Shown: positions 52,062 to 61,745, numbered from the stretch's first letter. The stretch: DNA of 64,000 nucleotides from an uncultured Erysipelotrichaceae bacterium (GCA_902780395.1 CACZFH010000004.1:1-64000), one strand, 5' to 3'. A program made the numbers and translations. The notes: generated by a model not told the origin, from the letters alone.

Positions 52062-52574
52062 ATGAGAAAAAAAGTAAAAGAGAAAAAAATAGAATTAAAA
52101 GATATATGGATATTAGCTTTAACAATAATAGGTCCAATCATAGCATTTATTCCTATCACGATGTTAGGACCTTTATTTGTTGTAATTGGTGTAGTGTTAT
52201 ATACACTTTATGCTACTATTCAAGCAATGAACCAAAAATTCAATTTATTAACAATAATACTAATTTATGGAACACTTATGATTATCTCCTTTGTTATTGC
52301 ATATAATCTAAGAAACTGTGTACATATTCTTAATGAAACTTATGATTGTCCTATCGATTATTTTATATTTCCTAGGTTTATGGCTAGAACTAGTATAAGT
52401 ATTTACTTTATACCCCTAGTAACCTATATGGTTGCAAGTATTAAAAAGATTAGAAAAATTAAAGTAGGTATGATAATCATATTACTTGTTGGGTTGTTAT
52501 CGTTTTGCATTACGAAAAAAGTTAGTGAAAATATTATTCCTTTCGCAGAAGCAAATTATGCCGCTAAATATTAA
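52062..52574 (+). CDS. Membrane protein of unknown function
   Basis: A 170-residue protein with a charged N-terminus and four predicted transmembrane helices (about 12-28, 31-50, 58-75 and 105-120, with a fifth near 135-152). The start is uncertain: ATG 52062 has no obvious ribosome site, while the frame is open to a TTG at 52023 inside the preceding gene. No family is recognised. It is probably translated together with the gene before it. Confidence 0.55.
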   Translation: MRKKVKEKKIELKDIWILALTIIGPIIAFIPITMLGPLFVVIGVVLYTLYATIQAMNQKFNLLTIILIYGTLMIISFVIAYNLRNCVHILNETYDCPIDYFIFPRFMARTSISIYFIPLVTYMVASIKKIRKIKVGMIIILLVGLLSFCITKKVSENIIPFAEANYAAKY

Positions 52575-52605
52575 GAAATGATTCATTTCATTTCTTTTTG
52601 TTTTA
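52573..52605 (+). terminator. Intrinsic terminator
   Basis: The stem AAGAAATGA / TCATTTCTT with a short loop and T5. Confidence 0.75.
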
Positions 52606-52639
52606 TGTTATATTATTAATGTTAGAAGTGGGTGATGTA

Positions 52640-54418
52640 ATGAGTAAAATAAAAGTAATGGATGAAGTCTTAGCTAATAAAATTGCTGCTGGAGAAGTTG
52701 TTGAAAAGACTATGAATGTTGTTAAAGAGTTAGTTGAGAATTCAATTGATGCTGAAAGTACAGAAATAAAAATAGAATTAATTGACTCTGGTGTCAAAGA
52801 AATAAAAGTAACTGATAATGGTATTGGTATGGATGAAGAAGATGCCATTATGGCTTTTCAAAGACACGCTACTTCTAAATTGACTAAATTAGATGATTTA
52901 TTCTATATAGAATCATTAGGTTTTCGTGGTGAAGCACTTCCTTCAATTGCCAGTGTATCTAATGTTACTCTAAAAACTAGTAATGGAAAGATTGGTACAT
53001 TAATAACCTTATCTGGAGGCCATGATTTAAAAGTAGAAAGAGCAGATCTTCAAAAAGGAACAACAATTACAGTACAAGATTTATTTTATAATACTCCTGT
53101 ACGTTTAAAATATTTAAAAAATTTATATGTAGAATTAGCTTATATTGTAGAGTATCTTAATAAAATGGCTTTATCTTATCCAAATATTAAATTTACTCTA
53201 ATTAATAATGATAAAGTCCTACTGCAAACAGATGGAAATGGTGATTTATTAAAAGTAATCTACGAAATATATGGTGTAGATATTACTAAGAAAATGATTC
53301 CAGTCGAGGCTGAAAACGATGATTACTATATCCATGGCTATATATCATATCCCGAAGTAACTAAAGGTAATAGAAACTCTATTACTACTTTAGTAAATGG
53401 TAGAGTAATAAAAAATAATGAATTAAATAAATGTATTGTAGACTGTTACCACACTTATATTCATAAAGATCGTTATCCTGTAATTATTTTAAATATTGAT
53501 GTAGATCCTATCTTAGTAGATATTAATATCCATCCAACTAAAATGGATATTAAATTTTCTAAAATGGATTTCCTAAAAGATTTAATAATAGATTGTTTTT
53601 CTAAAACCTTAGAAGAATTGACACTAATACCAGAAGTAAATGTCAGAGATAGTTATTCAGTAAGTGAAGTAAGAAGACAAATAACTAATGAAACTAAAGA
53701 AGAAAATCCAATCGAACAAGAAAAAAAGTATGAAGAAATAAAACTAGATTTTGAAGTACAAGAAGAAAAGAAAGAAGAAGAGAAAAGAATAATAGATAAT
53801 TTACCATTTGAAGTAGAAGAAGATAAAAAAGTTGCGAGAATTAAAAAAATGATCCCTCGAGGAGTAGTCTTATTAACTTATATTGTTGCTGAAAATGAAG
53901 ATGGCATGTATTTAATAGATCAACATGCTGCTGCTGAAAGAATCAATTATGAAAAAGTAATGAAACAAATGAAAGAGAAACCTATACCAGTAGATTTATT
54001 AGTACCTATCAAAATAGAATTGAGAAAAGATGAATTTATTTTAGCTAAAGAAAGATTAAAAATATTAGAAGAATATGGTTTTGTCATCGAAGAATTTGGT
54101 GGAAACACTATTATAGTAAGGACTTTCCCTAATTGGATACCTGAAGAAAAAAGTGAAGATATTATTCGTAAGATTATTGATTTGGTAATAGAAAAAGGAA
54201 ACTTTGACTTTGATCAATTTATTTGGAGAATGGCTGCTACAACAGCTTGTCGTATGTCAGTAATGGCTAATACTTATATATCAAAAGAGGATGAAGAATG
54301 GATCTTAGAAAATATTAGGTATTGTGAAAATCCATTTACCTGTCCCCATGGCAGACCGACTATTATTACTTATACAAAATATGAACTTGAAAAACTATTT
54401 AAAAGACAATTAGATTAA
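52640..54418 (+). CDS. mutL: DNA mismatch repair protein MutL
   Basis: A 592-residue mismatch repair protein. The N-terminal GHKL ATPase has VVKELVENSIDA (motif I), DNGIGM (motif II) and GFRGEAL (motif III). The C-terminal domain carries the endonuclease motif DQHAAAERINYE, followed by TACRMS and CPHGRPT zinc-related segments. It is therefore the nicking type found in bacteria without MutH. Start at ATG 52640 after GGGTGATG. miaA follows by 11 nt, as in Bacillus. Confidence 0.97.
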   Translation: MSKIKVMDEVLANKIAAGEVVEKTMNVVKELVENSIDAESTEIKIELIDSGVKEIKVTDNGIGMDEEDAIMAFQRHATSKLTKLDDLFYIESLGFRGEALPSIASVSNVTLKTSNGKIGTLITLSGGHDLKVERADLQKGTTITVQDLFYNTPVRLKYLKNLYVELAYIVEYLNKMALSYPNIKFTLINNDKVLLQTDGNGDLLKVIYEIYGVDITKKMIPVEAENDDYYIHGYISYPEVTKGNRNSITTLVNGRVIKNNELNKCIVDCYHTYIHKDRYPVIILNIDVDPILVDINIHPTKMDIKFSKMDFLKDLIIDCFSKTLEELTLIPEVNVRDSYSVSEVRRQITNETKEENPIEQEKKYEEIKLDFEVQEEKKEEEKRIIDNLPFEVEEDKKVARIKKMIPRGVVLLTYIVAENEDGMYLIDQHAAAERINYEKVMKQMKEKPIPVDLLVPIKIELRKDEFILAKERLKILEEYGFVIEEFGGNTIIVRTFPNWIPEEKSEDIIRKIIDLVIEKGNFDFDQFIWRMAATTACRMSVMANTYISKEDEEWILENIRYCENPFTCPHGRPTIITYTKYELEKLFKRQLD

Positions 54419-54429
54419 AAGGAGTAAAT

Positions 54430-55308
54430 ATGAAAGATATTATAGTAATAGTAGGACCAACTGGAGTTGGTAAAACAAAACTTAGTATTGAACTAGCCAA
54501 ATCATTAGATGCTGAAATAATCAATGGCGACAGTGTAGCAATTTATAAAGGATTAGATATAGGTAGTGCTAAACCAACCAAAGAAGAACAAGAAAACATT
54601 CCTCATCATCTAATCGATATAAAAGAAGTAGATGAAGACTATACAGTATTTGAATATCAAAAAGATTGCCGAGAAAAAATCAAGGAGATTAAGTCAAGAA
54701 ACAAAAGAGTAATTATCGTAGGAGGAACTGGTTTATACATGAAAGCTGCTCTATATAATTATCAGTTTAGTGAAGAAACCACTTATAAAGAGTATCTAGA
54801 GTATTCAAATGAAGAATTATTAGCCAAAATAAAAAAACAATATACAGGAGTTCTTCCCGAATTAAATAATCGAAAAAGATTAGTAAGATTATTAAATAAA
54901 TTAGAGAATAAAGAGATTATTACAAATAAAAAAGATGAATGCTTATATCCCCTTAAAGTAATAGGATTAACCACTAATCGAGATACTCTTTATGAAAGAA
55001 TAAATAAAAGAGTAGATTGTATGATAGAAAATGGTCTTTTAAAAGAAATAGAATCTATGAAAGAAAAATACAATAATTCTAGAATATTAAATAGTGGAAT
55101 AGGGTATAAAGAGTTTTATGACTATTTATTTCATGATAAAAATCTAGCTGATGTAATAGAAGAAATAAAAAAAGACTCTCGTCATTTTGCAAAAAGACAA
55201 TATACTTTTTTTAATCACCAATTTAATACTCATTGGATAGAAGTTGATTTTAATAATTTTTCTAATACCATCAAAGAAGTAGAAGAATATATAAAAAAAG
55301 ATGCTTAG
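54430..55308 (+). CDS. miaA: tRNA dimethylallyltransferase
   Basis: Adds a dimethylallyl group to A37 of tRNAs reading UNN codons. The 292-residue enzyme has the P-loop GPTGVGKTKLS (residues 8-18), NGDSVAIYKGLDIGSAKP, and HHLID (about 59-63). A GGTGLYM segment (about 99-105) and the C-terminal KDSRHFAKRQYTFF motif follow. It is co-transcribed with mutL. Confidence 0.96.
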   Translation: MKDIIVIVGPTGVGKTKLSIELAKSLDAEIINGDSVAIYKGLDIGSAKPTKEEQENIPHHLIDIKEVDEDYTVFEYQKDCREKIKEIKSRNKRVIIVGGTGLYMKAALYNYQFSEETTYKEYLEYSNEELLAKIKKQYTGVLPELNNRKRLVRLLNKLENKEIITNKKDECLYPLKVIGLTTNRDTLYERINKRVDCMIENGLLKEIESMKEKYNNSRILNSGIGYKEFYDYLFHDKNLADVIEEIKKDSRHFAKRQYTFFNHQFNTHWIEVDFNNFSNTIKEVEEYIKKDA

Positions 55309-55328
55309 TAATTTAAGCATCTTTTAAT
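55296..55328. terminator. Bidirectional terminator
   Basis: A perfect 12-bp stem AAAAGATGCTTA / TAAGCATCTTTT with a 6-nt loop lies between convergent genes, with A- and T-tracts on both sides. Confidence 0.85.
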
Positions 55329-56248
55329 TCTAAATAATGATTAATATTATAAGAATGTTGAGTTCTTTCCATACTTCTTAATTGATTACTATTTAATAAG
55401 AAATAATTATGATCTAAATAATTCCTTCCATCACTAGCAACAGGATCATCCCAAGTTAAATCAATATGATACCATTGTCCTCCAAGTTCTAATGCATTCC
55501 AAACATGATTATCTGATGAGACTTTATAACTTTTTATTCCCATTTTTTCAAGGAATAATTCCATTAAATCAGAATAACCTCCACAAATAGCATATCCTTC
55601 AAATAAAGGGCCATAAGCAATATCAGAACGATAATTAACAATACCTCTTTCACTTCTTTCAGAATCATATCTTGTAGAATTAATAATATAGTCATGAATA
55701 TTTCTTATATTCTGTTCATAAGAATTATAATCAAATACAAGTTGTGGATATAACTCATCAATCTTTTGATTAATCAGAACAATATCATCAGGCGTATAAC
55801 TTTTAACTAAAGTAATATGAACTCTTCCTAATGTATCAAATTCCGTTTCTATATGAGCAAAACCATTATAAGGATGAACATAATTATTAATATCAGAAAG
55901 AAGACTTTGATCATTCGCAATAATTTTAACATGATCAAGACAACTTGCATAATCACTAGGACAATAAAAAGTAAAATCTGTTTGTCCAGAATTAATAACA
56001 GTATAATAAATATTTAATAAATCTTGATAAGAACTAGGAGAAAAATTATCAGTATTTTGAATAAACATAAAATCATAATCTCGATAATATTCATTCTTTT
56101 CATTTAATGTTACTAAAGCATTATTCTTTAATAAATAACTATTCATAATAGTTGTAATTTCATCTTGCCTTAAAATAACAAAACCAACTAATACCAAGAA
56201 CAAACCACAAGTAAATAACATTTTAAATAAAGCGATAAATCTTTCCAT
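55313..56248 (-). CDS. Membrane-anchored transglutaminase-like protein
   Basis: A 311-residue protein. One N-terminal transmembrane helix (about 10-26) is followed by an extracytoplasmic region. The transglutaminase-like (cysteine protease fold) core has a complete triad: Cys in YAICGGYSDLM (about 220), His in SDNHVWN (about 246) and Asp in YHIDLTWDDP (about 262). Such proteins may be proteases, cross-linkers or peptidoglycan-associated enzymes; the substrate is unknown. GGTGATGAT precedes the start. Confidence 0.82.
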   Translation of the reverse strand: MERFIALFKMLFTCGLFLVLVGFVILRQDEITTIMNSYLLKNNALVTLNEKNEYYRDYDFMFIQNTDNFSPSSYQDLLNIYYTVINSGQTDFTFYCPSDYASCLDHVKIIANDQSLLSDINNYVHPYNGFAHIETEFDTLGRVHITLVKSYTPDDIVLINQKIDELYPQLVFDYNSYEQNIRNIHDYIINSTRYDSERSERGIVNYRSDIAYGPLFEGYAICGGYSDLMELFLEKMGIKSYKVSSDNHVWNALELGGQWYHIDLTWDDPVASDGRNYLDHNYFLLNSNQLRSMERTQHSYNINHYLELKDA

Positions 56249-56301
56249 ATCATCACCAATTCCTTATCTTAATTCTACTATTAATAAAAAACAAAGTAAA
56301 C

Positions 56302-56330
56302 AAAAAAACCAATTATTTAAATTGGTTTAC
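56302..56330 (-). terminator. Intrinsic terminator of rpsT
   Basis: On the minus strand AAACCAATT / AATTGGTTT with a short loop is followed by T7. Confidence 0.85.
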
Positions 56331-56590
56331 TCCATGGTATTCATAATCTTAGTTAATCTTGATTTCATACGAGCAGCTTTATTCTTATGAATGATTCCAC
56401 TAGACATAGCTTTATCAACTCTTTGAATGGCAATATTTAAATTATTGCTAGCAGCTTCTTTATTACCATCTTTAACTTCTTTCTCGAATTTCTTAACAGC
56501 AGTTCTCATACTATTTCTAATAATTCCATTAACATCAGCTTTTTTAGCATTTGAACGCATTCTCTTTTTAGCACTTTTAATATTTGGCAT
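56327..56590 (-). CDS. rpsT: 30S ribosomal protein S20
   Basis: An 87-residue, Lys/Arg/Ala-rich helical protein beginning MPNIKSAKKRMRSNAK and containing the conserved IHKNKAARMKSRLTK. It binds 16S rRNA during 30S assembly. The start follows GAGGTGAGA. It is divergent from gpr, exactly as in B. subtilis. Confidence 0.97.
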   Translation of the reverse strand: MPNIKSAKKRMRSNAKKADVNGIIRNSMRTAVKKFEKEVKDGNKEAASNNLNIAIQRVDKAMSSGIIHKNKAARMKSRLTKIMNTME

Positions 56591-56689
56591 AATCTCACCT
56601 CACTTTTGTAAACAAGTTAATTCTACCAAAAAATATGAAAAAAAGCAAATAAAATTAACAAATTTGTAAAAGATACTACTGGTGATAAC

Positions 56690-57469
56690 ATGAAAAAGAA
56701 GAAATCTATCTATACAGATTTAATAGTAGAAATAAATAATCAAGAAGAAATGAATAATATTATTCTAAAAGAAAAGAATATAACTGTCACAGAAACAAAG
56801 AAAAAAGATAAGAAATATACTACTATTTTTTATAAGAATCTTGAAGATTTAAAGGAGTATCAAAAAGTAAAAGAAATCTTAATAGGAGAACTAGAAAAGT
56901 ATCTTCCTAATTTAGGTAATGAAGTAATTTTAGTCGTTGGTTTAGGAAATAAAAAAAGTACCCCTGATTCTTTAGGCCCAGAAGTAGTAAATCACATTTT
57001 AGTTACAAGACATTTATTTTTAATAGGGGAAGTAGAAAAAGGATATAGTAATGTAGCAGCTTTTACTCCCAATGTAATGGCTAATACAGGAATGAGTTCT
57101 ACTAAAATGATAGAATGTATTGTAAAAGAAATAAAAGCTACTAAGGTAATTGTAATAGATGCTTTAAAAACAAATACAATAGAACGTTTAGTAAAAACAA
57201 TTCAAATATCTAATGAAGGAATAACTCCAGGTAGTGGAATAGGTTCTAATAGAGAAGAAATAAGTAAGAATAAAATGAATATAGATGTAATTGCCATAGG
57301 AGTACCAACTGTCATGAATTTAAATAGGATAAAAGATAATAAAGAAGATTATATGATTACTCCAACGAATATAGATTTTGTTATAGAACAATTATCATAT
57401 TTATTAGGAGATGCTCTTAATAAAACTCTCCATCAAAACGATATTCGACAAAAAAACAATTTAAAGTAG
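56690..57469 (+). CDS. gpr: Germination protease GPR
   Basis: Degrades small acid-soluble spore proteins during germination. Diagnostic segments of the A25 family: GLGNKKSTPDSLGP (about residues 86-99), VTRHL, FTPNVMANTGMSS (about 126-138), IDALKTN and ITPGSGIGSNREE. At 259 residues it is shorter than the B. subtilis protein (about 370), mainly by a truncated N-terminal/propeptide region and C-terminus. The start follows GGTGATAAC. Confidence 0.88.
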   Translation: MKKKKSIYTDLIVEINNQEEMNNIILKEKNITVTETKKKDKKYTTIFYKNLEDLKEYQKVKEILIGELEKYLPNLGNEVILVVGLGNKKSTPDSLGPEVVNHILVTRHLFLIGEVEKGYSNVAAFTPNVMANTGMSSTKMIECIVKEIKATKVIVIDALKTNTIERLVKTIQISNEGITPGSGIGSNREEISKNKMNIDVIAIGVPTVMNLNRIKDNKEDYMITPTNIDFVIEQLSYLLGDALNKTLHQNDIRQKNNLK

Positions 57470-57492
57470 TGTACTATCAAATTGGTGATAGT

Positions 57493-58398
57493 ATGAAGAA
57501 AATGAAAATATCTCAAAAAAGCAAAAAAAAGAAAAAAATATTTTTTCTTTTCATGCTTATCATTGGAGTATTAATTAGTTATCATAAATTAGATGAATCA
57601 AATATCGAAATATCCAATAAAGAGTTTATTCAACTAATCACCAATCACACATTTAAGGAAGAACCAAGTATATTAAATATTATTGCTAAAAAAACAATGG
57701 AAATGGCTAATCCTATAGAAACTATGAATAAAGAATATTTAGAACATGTAGCAGTCATAAAAGAAGAAAAAGAAGAAGAAAAAAGCCTTCCCATAGTATA
57801 TTTATATAATACTCATCAAACAGAAGAATATAAACCAATTACTTTGGCAGAAATCAGTGTAAATCCAACCGTTATTATGAATAATTATATTTTACAAGAT
57901 ATTCTAAAAAGAAATAATATAGAAGCTATCGTCGAAGAAGAATCTATCCAAGAAATAAGAAAACAAAATAATTGGAATTATGCTGATAGTTATAAAGCTA
58001 GTAGAGTATTATTAGAAAAAAGAATTTTAGAGTATCCGTCTCTTAATTATTTTATAGATATTCATAGAGATAGTCTAGGTAAGGATAAAACCACAACTAC
58101 AATTGATAATAAAAGTTATGCTAAAATTCTTTTTATTGTTGGTTTAGAAAATCCAAATTATCAAGAAAATCTAGTATTTACAGAAAAAATAAATCAAAAA
58201 ATACAAGAAGAATATCCAACACTAAGTAAAGGAATATATCAAAAAAGTGGTCAAGGAGTAAATGGTGTCTATAATCAAGATTTTCATAAACATACCATCT
58301 TAATAGAAATAGGTGGATATGAAAATACTACTAGTGAAGTATTAAATTCGACTTTAGCTTTTTCTAAGGTATTTATGGAGGTACTTCATGATGAATAA
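57493..58398 (+). CDS. spoIIP: Stage II sporulation protein P
   Basis: Peptidoglycan amidase/endopeptidase used for septal thinning and engulfment. A basic N-terminus and one transmembrane helix (about 18-34) precede the catalytic domain with YLYNTHQTEEY (about 116-126), IDIHRDS (about 195-201), and GVYNQDFHKHTILIEIGG (about 266-283). These are the zinc/catalytic signatures of SpoIIP. Start at ATG 57493, after GGTGATAGT; the open frame begins earlier in gpr. The 3' end overlaps the next gene by 11 nt. Confidence 0.9.
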   Translation: MKKMKISQKSKKKKKIFFLFMLIIGVLISYHKLDESNIEISNKEFIQLITNHTFKEEPSILNIIAKKTMEMANPIETMNKEYLEHVAVIKEEKEEEKSLPIVYLYNTHQTEEYKPITLAEISVNPTVIMNNYILQDILKRNNIEAIVEEESIQEIRKQNNWNYADSYKASRVLLEKRILEYPSLNYFIDIHRDSLGKDKTTTTIDNKSYAKILFIVGLENPNYQENLVFTEKINQKIQEEYPTLSKGIYQKSGQGVNGVYNQDFHKHTILIEIGGYENTTSEVLNSTLAFSKVFMEVLHDE

Positions 58399-58690
58399 AT
58401 TTATAAGAGGGACAGGTATTATTATAGTGATTATGTTTATATCATTATATTTATCAAGGTTTAATATAGAAACATATGAAAATAAAAGGCTCTTAACAGA
58501 ATCAGCTATCATAAAATATGAACAAGATTTAAAAGAAGGAAAAAATATCCTAGAAAAAAGTTATATTCCAGAAGAAAAAAACTATAATAATAAACCATCA
58601 CAAATAGGTAGAAAAGTATCAAATACTATAGAATCTTCTTTTAAAAAAGCTTTAAAAATACTTATGAAAATATTAAATGAAATGCAATAA
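58388..58690 (+). CDS. Small membrane protein in the yqxA position
   Basis: A 100-residue protein with one N-terminal transmembrane helix (about 6-24) and a Lys/Glu-rich tail. In B. subtilis gpr-spoIIP is followed by yqxA (a similar small DUF3679 membrane protein) and lepA. Size, topology and position agree with yqxA, but sequence identity is not clear. It is translationally coupled to spoIIP. lepA does not follow here. Confidence 0.6.
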   Translation: MMNKFIRGTGIIIVIMFISLYLSRFNIETYENKRLLTESAIIKYEQDLKEGKNILEKSYIPEEKNYNNKPSQIGRKVSNTIESSFKKALKILMKILNEMQ

Positions 58691-58738
58691 GTATTAACAT
58701 AATTTTCTCTTTTTGTTATATTAATAGAAAGCAAAAGT

Positions 58739-59047
58739 ATGAAGAAGAAAACTACATACTAAAAAAGTCTTTCTACTAAATAGCATTATAGTAGTTTTTC
58801 TGAATGTCTTAAAAAAAGAAGCCATATCAGGTGGTTTAACCAAAGAGTATACTGGAAGTAATCAAGACTCTATGGATGCTTCTTTATCAACTGAAAAAAT
58901 ATATCACTGGTATGCCAATAATGATACTGTGGAGTAAAGATGATTTATAATGGTGAAATAGAAGAGGGAAAATGTTTAAATACAAGAGAAAATCATCTGG
59001 GATATGGTTCTTGGAATTATCCATATGTAGTGGAAACCGATTGGTAG
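58739..59047 (+). pseudogene. Decayed copy of the surface-protein family
   Basis: The DNA matches the 5' part of the 698-3001 gene with stops, frameshifts and deletions. Recognisable pieces are AAACTACATACT with the next hydrophobic codons, then TTAACCAAAGAGTATACTGG, GATGCTTCTTTATCAAC, ATATATCACTGGTATG, GGAGTAAAGATGATTTATAATGG, and a late GGTTCTTGGAATTATCCATATG. The Ig-like/GVRP core is gone. It lies 53 kb from the intact cluster and shows that this family has been duplicated and lost. Confidence 0.75.
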
Positions 59048-59106
59048 ATCATAATAGTACAAATGTGCTATTTTTTTGATAAAGCCTTTATTTTTTAAGG
59101 AAAATG

Positions 59107-59115
59107 TGATATAAT
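59107..59115 (+). promoter_or_regulatory. Extended -10 promoter element
   Basis: TGATATAAT lies 24 nt before the ATG at 59140. Confidence 0.6.
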
Positions 59116-59139
59116 ACAAGCAGCTAAAGGGGGATGGCT

Positions 59140-60492
59140 ATGAAGAATCAAGTAATGTCAACTATATCTCTTAATACACTGTTAAGAGAATGTAAAAAAG
59201 AAGATATTTCAGATGAAGTTATTAAACAAGAATTATCAGCGGCAAATGGTACTAATATTCATCAAATATTTGGATATCGCTTTTATGAAGATGATTTAGT
59301 AGATACTTTAGACGTCTATCACGATGGAAATTATATCATAGGTTATATAATTCCAAGTTATCAGGAACTCTTAAAGAAAGTATGGAAATTTTTATTAAAA
59401 GAAAAAGTACCAGAACACATTGAAGATAATGAAGAATTAACCAAAAGATTAACAGAAAGATTAAATCAATTAAAGAGTTTAAGTTTACCAATAGAATTAT
59501 GTACCGAAGAAAATGCTTTTTATTATATAGATGACTATTATTCTAAAGGAATAAAATATCACAACAAAATAATGGAATTAAAAAGAAAAGGTCAAAAGAA
59601 TAGTAAAGAATTTAAAGCTATAAATCATTTCTATTATTCAAGAGCCTTTTATCCAATTTATGAAGATTATATAAAACAAGTCCAAAGCTTATTCTTTGAA
59701 AGACTAATCACCAAGAGAAAAGAATATAAAGAATTAATAGAAACAAAAACTTTTAATAGTATTATAAATAAATACTTTGACTTGAATAAAGTAGCAATGT
59801 ATATTGTACATACATACTTAGTAAAATGCGAAGAATCAACAAATCATGAAATAATAACAAAGTATTATAAGTTAATAGAAAAATATAAAGATTCTTCTAC
59901 TTACAATAAAAATATTTCTTTAACAACTGATGAAGGAATTCAATTAAATTGGGATAATCTTCAAAGAAGAATAAAATATATTGAGCAAAAGCTTCAAGAC
60001 TATGAAGTAGAAGTAAACTGGGAAATTGTTCCTTCTGGTAAGAAGCAAATAATAAAACAACAAGGACAACCAAGAAGTCTGATCTTAACCAAAGAACAAG
60101 CAAAAAAACTAGCTGAGCTTCAACAAGTTGGAAAAGAAAAAAAAGAATTTTATGAATCGACTCCTTACATGCTTAAAGCTAGAGGTTTAAAAAAATATCG
60201 AGGATATGTGGCTTATATATATGAAAATGGTCAAGTACTATTAGATAGAGAATATGATGAAAAAGCTCCAAGTAGTGCCAAAGGAAATGCTATCTTTGCT
60301 ATCAAAGCCATTGATTTTGGAGCATTAAGTAGATTAGATAAAACTACATTAAGAAAAAATCCTAAAGTACAACCAATCGATCATAGAGGCTATTGGAAAG
60401 ACAGAGTAAAGGAACTTATTTATAGAGAAGGTAATGATGAAGAACAAGAAGCTTCTAATACTTTAGTAAAGAAATTAAAAAAAGAATGTTAA
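59140..60492 (+). CDS. Hypothetical protein
   Basis: A 450-residue soluble protein, not recognised. The first two thirds are helical and charged. From about residue 335 the sequence has YRGYVAYIYENGQVLLDREYDEKAPSSAKGNAIF, which suggests a small beta-domain. The start is ATG 59140, 6 nt after AAGGGGG; ATG 59134 lies too close. It is a single-gene unit with its own promoter and a terminator. Confidence 0.65.
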   Translation: MKNQVMSTISLNTLLRECKKEDISDEVIKQELSAANGTNIHQIFGYRFYEDDLVDTLDVYHDGNYIIGYIIPSYQELLKKVWKFLLKEKVPEHIEDNEELTKRLTERLNQLKSLSLPIELCTEENAFYYIDDYYSKGIKYHNKIMELKRKGQKNSKEFKAINHFYYSRAFYPIYEDYIKQVQSLFFERLITKRKEYKELIETKTFNSIINKYFDLNKVAMYIVHTYLVKCEESTNHEIITKYYKLIEKYKDSSTYNKNISLTTDEGIQLNWDNLQRRIKYIEQKLQDYEVEVNWEIVPSGKKQIIKQQGQPRSLILTKEQAKKLAELQQVGKEKKEFYESTPYMLKARGLKKYRGYVAYIYENGQVLLDREYDEKAPSSAKGNAIFAIKAIDFGALSRLDKTTLRKNPKVQPIDHRGYWKDRVKELIYREGNDEEQEASNTLVKKLKKEC

Positions 60493-60510
60493 CTTAACAT
60501 TCTTTTTTTA
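60480..60510. terminator. Bidirectional terminator
   Basis: The stem AAAGAATGTT / AACATTCTTT with a 5-nt loop lies between convergent genes, with A-rich and T7 flanks. Confidence 0.8.
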
Positions 60511-61371
60511 TTGATATAATTCTTTCTTTAATAACTCTAAATTGTTTTCCATAATAGAAACATAATCTTGTTTTTCACTTCTTTCAGCATCTGTAATATT
60601 ATCTAGTCTATGAAGAGCAATTGTTTGCACTTCAGAATATGTCTCTCTTAATTTCTTAACATTTTCATTTTCTTCATCGCCCTCAAATAGGAAAATAAAA
60701 CTAACTGTTCCACTAGTAATTAAATTCTCTGCATCTGCCATAGTCTTTTGAGTAGCGTCACCATCTATACAAGTTACTTGCATTCCAAACTTCTCTAAAT
60801 ATTTTAAAGCACTATCAGCAACCAAAATAGCCTTATTATTAGTACTATCTACCGCTACACGATAGTCAGCATCTACTTCACTTATTGTTATTTTTAACTC
60901 TTCATAAGCATTATCAATATCTTTCTTTAAATAATTACTTGTAATATATTCATTTAAACTTAAACGTACATTTTGACTCATCATTAATAAAGAAGATGGA
61001 TTTAACCATAATTCTTCAGGAGAATAATCAGTTTCTAAAACATAAGCAGTATCAATAATCTTTAAATCAGGATTAATTGCTAATAAATCAACAGCTAAAT
61101 TTCTTTCTTTTTCTAGAAGACCATTATAAACAAATAAATCTTTACTAGCATATTCCTTCTTTTGTTTCTTACTAATCTTATAATCGTCTGTATCTACACC
61201 ATCTGGATAAATAGAACTAATAGTAGCATGATTTCCATATAAACTCTTAACTACATATTCATTTGGATAATTAGTAACAATAATCTCAATATTATCCATA
61301 CTATCATTACTACAACCAGTAATTGCAAATGTAAAAATAATCAATAAAATTAAAAATATTTTTTTTCTCAT
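60508..61371 (-). CDS. ZnuA-like substrate-binding lipoprotein lacking metal histidines
   Basis: A 287-residue lipoprotein (lipobox AITGC, Cys about 20) with the overall plan of cluster A-I metal-binding proteins (ZnuA/MntC/TroA). It has [39 protein letters not shown], a long helix (about 145-180), then [18 protein letters not shown]. The positions expected to hold His (in P-H-x-W-L-x-P and in the first loop) read E-E-L-W-L-N-P and D-D-Y here. It probably binds something other than zinc, or is a non-transport relative. It overlaps yidD by 4 nt; no ABC permease is nearby. Confidence 0.7.
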   Translation of the reverse strand: MRKKIFLILLIIFTFAITGCSNDSMDNIEIIVTNYPNEYVVKSLYGNHATISSIYPDGVDTDDYKISKKQKKEYASKDLFVYNGLLEKERNLAVDLLAINPDLKIIDTAYVLETDYSPEELWLNPSSLLMMSQNVRLSLNEYITSNYLKKDIDNAYEELKITISEVDADYRVAVDSTNNKAILVADSALKYLEKFGMQVTCIDGDATQKTMADAENLITSGTVSFIFLFEGDEENENVKKLRETYSEVQTIALHRLDNITDAERSEKQDYVSIMENNLELLKKELYQ

Positions 61372-61589
61372 AATTTCTCCTTCTTTGGAACTGGGTCATA
61401 TCCATAAGATCCCCCAGGACGACATTTTAATATTCTTTTCATTGTTAAAAAAACACCTTTTATAGAACCATAAGTAAGAATAGCTTCTTTGGCATACTCA
61501 CTACAAGTAGGTATAAAACGACATTGTTTATGACTCGATAAAGGCATTTTCTGATAGAGATTAATGAAAAACACAAGAATTTTTTTCAT
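61368..61589 (-). CDS. yidD: Membrane protein insertion efficiency factor YidD
   Basis: A 73-residue protein with the YidD signature: Y-Q-K-x-P-L-S...[11 protein letters not shown] and [18 protein letters not shown]. It is thought to assist YidC-dependent membrane insertion. The start follows GGTGATAGG. It is upstream of, and translationally coupled to, the metal-binding-like lipoprotein gene. Confidence 0.95.
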   Translation of the reverse strand: MKKILVFFINLYQKMPLSSHKQCRFIPTCSEYAKEAILTYGSIKGVFLTMKRILKCRPGGSYGYDPVPKKEKL

Positions 61590-61745
61590 CCTATCACCAG
61601 TTTCATTTTACTATTAATGAAGAACTTTTTCAAGGCTAAAAAAATCATAATACTTGAAAAAAAAAATGATAAATAGTAAAATCGATATGATGATGTAAAA
61701 AAGCTAATTAATTATACTTAACTTTGATAATAAGGAAGGATTACT

